The translations under genes and the position numbers were made by a program. The notes under the pieces are model-generated. The model was not told the DNA's origin and did not search any database. It saw nothing but the letters and a program-made list of their open reading frames with translations. Of a DNA stretch of 56,502 bases, positions 54,918 to 56,502 are shown piece after piece. This DNA is from Chrysosporum bergii ANA360D (GTDB lineage: Bacteria > Cyanobacteriota > Cyanobacteriia > Cyanobacteriales > Nostocaceae), in assembly GCF_029891735.1 (NCBI RefSeq), contig NZ_JANQDH010000016.1, positions 1-56,502 on the forward strand, written 5' to 3'. Each line of letters begins with the position of its first letter. Within the stretch, counting starts at the first letter, position 1.

Positions 54918-55266
54918 AGTCGGTTTTAACCGACTTTAGCTATCAGACAGGGAATTTATTCCCAGGCTCCCCCCCCCACCGATCGCCAACCCATCCCACA
55001 ACAAATGAAACAAGCAGGATGCTTGTGTTACCAGTCGGTTTTTACCGACTTTAGCTATTAGACAGGGAATTTATTCCCAGGCTCCCCGCCCACCGATCGC
55101 CAACCCATCCCACAACAAATCAAACAAGCAGGATGCTTGTGTTACCAGTCGGTTTTTACCGACTTTAGCTATTAGACAGGGAATTTATTCCCTGGCTGTC
55201 TGCTGGCTGCTGACCGATCGCCAACCCATCCCACAACAAATGAAACAAGCAGGATGCTTGTGTTAC
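54918..55266. repeat. Three-unit array of composite palindromic repeats
   Basis: Each unit of about 114-121 bp has AGTCGGTTTTTACCGACT, GACAGGGAATTTATTCCC, CCGATCGCCAACCCATCCCA and CAAGCAGGATGCTTG. The GATCGCCAAC segment occurs at 54981, 55095 and 55216. The array ends 60 bp before the start of a DNA methylase gene. Confidence 0.9.
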
Positions 55267-55326
55267 GAAAAAAAACAGGGGGACAGGGAATAATATATAA
55301 TACACACACCCCACACACACCAGCAC

Positions 55327-56502
55327 ATGAACAGCAAAAAAAAACTGATAGAAGTAGCCCTACCCCTAGAAGCCATCAACAGAGAATCAGTTAGAGAAAA
55401 ATCCATCAGACACGGACACCCCTCCACACTACATCTATGGTGGGCTAGAAGACCCTTAGCTGTTTGTCGAGCCGTATTATTCGCCTCATTAGTAGATGAC
55501 CCTTCCAGTCACCCAGATAAATTTAACAAAGAAGAAGAACAGGATAAAGAAAGACAGCGTTTATTGGATATCATCGGCAAAATTATTACAGTAGAAAAAA
55601 AAGGTAAAACCGAACAAACAGTCAAAGGTTTAGTATCTTGGGATCCCGACAACCACCAAGAAGTTATGACCACAGCCCAAAAAGAAATAGCCCGTTGTCT
55701 AGCCTGGAGCCGCAACGAAACACCACCCAGCACCAGAGAAGAAATTACCGCATACTTACAAAAATACGCACCCCCCGTATATGACCCCTTTTGTGGTGGT
55801 GGTTCCATCCCCTTAGCAGCTCAAGGTTTGGGTTTAGCAGCTCATGGTAGTGACATCAACCCTGTAGCAGTACTAATTACCAAAGCATTAGTGGAAATAC
55901 CACCAAAATTTAAACACCTTGCCCCAGTCAACCCAGACAGTCAAAACAAACTAAAAACAGCCCAATGGTACAATAGCCAGGGACTAGCGGAAGATGTCCG
56001 CTATTACGGGCAATGGATGCGAAAACAAGCCATACAGCGCATAGGCAAATTATACCCCCAAGTCAACCTACCGCCAGAACATGGAAACGGGAGTGCAACA
56101 GTCATCGCCTGGTTATGGGGGCGGACTGTGAAATGTCCTAACCCCGGTTGTGGAGCGCAAATGCCCTTAGTCAGTTCCTTTAAATTATCTACTAAAAAAG
56201 GTAAAGAAGCCTGGGCCGAGCCGGTGATTAACCGCAGCCAACAACCACCAGTTATTACTTTTCAAGTGAAAACCGGTCAAGGAGAAGCACCAGAAGGAAC
56301 CATGAACCGTAAAGGTGCTGTTTGTATTTGTTGCCATACACCAGTACCCTTTGACCATATCCGCCAAGAAGGGAAAGCAGGAAGAATGACAGCCCAATTA
56401 ATGGCTATAGTGGCAGAAGGACAAAAACAACGGGTTTATATTTCCCCAGATGATGATCATGTTCAGGTCGCTTGGTCAGCACAACCACAATGGAAACCAG
56501 AA
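55327..56502 (+). CDS. DUF1156/COG1743 DNA methylase, N-terminal part (runs off window)
   Basis: The gene is cut by the window edge after 392 codons. The product starts MNSKKKLIEVALPLEAIN and SVREKSIRHGHPSTLHLWWA, typical of the DUF1156 N-terminal domain of predicted adenine-specific methylases with Zn ribbon. A SAM-binding segment VYDPFCGGGSIPLAA lies near residue 158 and a Cys-rich Zn-ribbon part near 270-340 (CPNPGCGAQ, VCICCHTPVPF). The catalytic (N/D)PP(Y/F/W) motif lies beyond the window. Such methylases are often linked to DUF499-type ATPases and helicases in defence clusters. A TATAAT box lies at 55296-55301. Confidence 0.87.
   Translation, partial: MNSKKKLIEVALPLEAINRESVREKSIRHGHPSTLHLWWARRPLAVCRAVLFASLVDDPSSHPDKFNKEEEQDKERQRLLDIIGKIITVEKKGKTEQTVKGLVSWDPDNHQEVMTTAQKEIARCLAWSRNETPPSTREEITAYLQKYAPPVYDPFCGGGSIPLAAQGLGLAAHGSDINPVAVLITKALVEIPPKFKHLAPVNPDSQNKLKTAQWYNSQGLAEDVRYYGQWMRKQAIQRIGKLYPQVNLPPEHGNGSATVIAWLWGRTVKCPNPGCGAQMPLVSSFKLSTKKGKEAWAEPVINRSQQPPVITFQVKTGQGEAPEGTMNRKGAVCICCHTPVPFDHIRQEGKAGRMTAQLMAIVAEGQKQRVYISPDDDHVQVAWSAQPQWKPE

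Noticed and set aside
53395-55266. Possible CRISPR array
   Set aside because: Repeats are long, composite and of 114-177 bp period, without constant-length unique spacers, and no cas gene is present.

Overview
The window comes from a filamentous, probably heterocyst-forming cyanobacterium of the Nostocales, of the Anabaena/Dolichospermum/Nostoc kind. The evidence is the AT-rich DNA, the many HIP1-type octamers (GCGATCGC), the cyanobacterial gene set (NDH-1MS CO2 uptake genes, BicA, class-C flavodiiron proteins, a Ser/Thr-His hybrid kinase, a Nif11-type leader peptide) and the dense short palindromic repeats between genes. The genus is inferred from gene content only; no rRNA or tRNA gene was seen.

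Layout. 1-0.9 kb: a duplicated repeat block and a broken IS630-type transposase. 0.9-8.3 kb: two small membrane protein genes, then the [NiFe]-hydrogenase maturation set hypF-hypC-hypD-hypE-(antisense secreted protein)-hypA-hypB. No hydrogenase structural gene is in view. 8.4-25.3 kb: mostly housekeeping genes: an HGSNAT-like acyltransferase, glmS, a membrane protein with helical repeats, an amidase, an O-methyltransferase, mgtE, uvrB, SRP RNA plus a phasin-like gene, queF, the cytochrome c maturation pair ccs1/ccdA, a secreted pentapeptide-repeat protein and tmk.

25.6-42.1 kb is a coherent inorganic-carbon and sodium island. On the minus strand lie ndhF3-ndhD3-cupA (inducible CO2 uptake by NDH-1MS) and two class-C flavodiiron proteins. 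Divergently, on the plus strand, lie bicA (SulP-type bicarbonate transporter), a CPA2 Na+/H+ antiporter and a tightly overlapping Mrp-type antiporter operon. BicA imports bicarbonate together with Na+, the antiporters would remove that Na+, and NDH-1MS and the flavodiiron proteins tie carbon uptake to photosynthetic electron flow. The 637-bp gap at 34.27-34.91 kb lies between the two transcription directions and is the likely control region.

42.1-49.5 kb: a kinase-like protein, an EgtD-like methyltransferase and a giant Ser/Thr kinase-ATPase-GAF-histidine kinase. 49.5-55.3 kb is a repeat-rich accessory stretch. It carries a Nif11-type precursor peptide gene, a secreted subtilase with Glu where the catalytic Asp is expected, rpe, and a second precursor-like small gene. 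Both peptide genes are followed by the same unusual terminator element. The window ends inside a COG1743/DUF1156 DNA methylase, possibly the first gene of a defence cluster.

The best candidates for something new are the two small peptide genes with their shared 3' element and the neighbouring subtilase, and a 21-codon ORF with its own ribosome binding site and a strong terminator near 16.3-16.4 kb.
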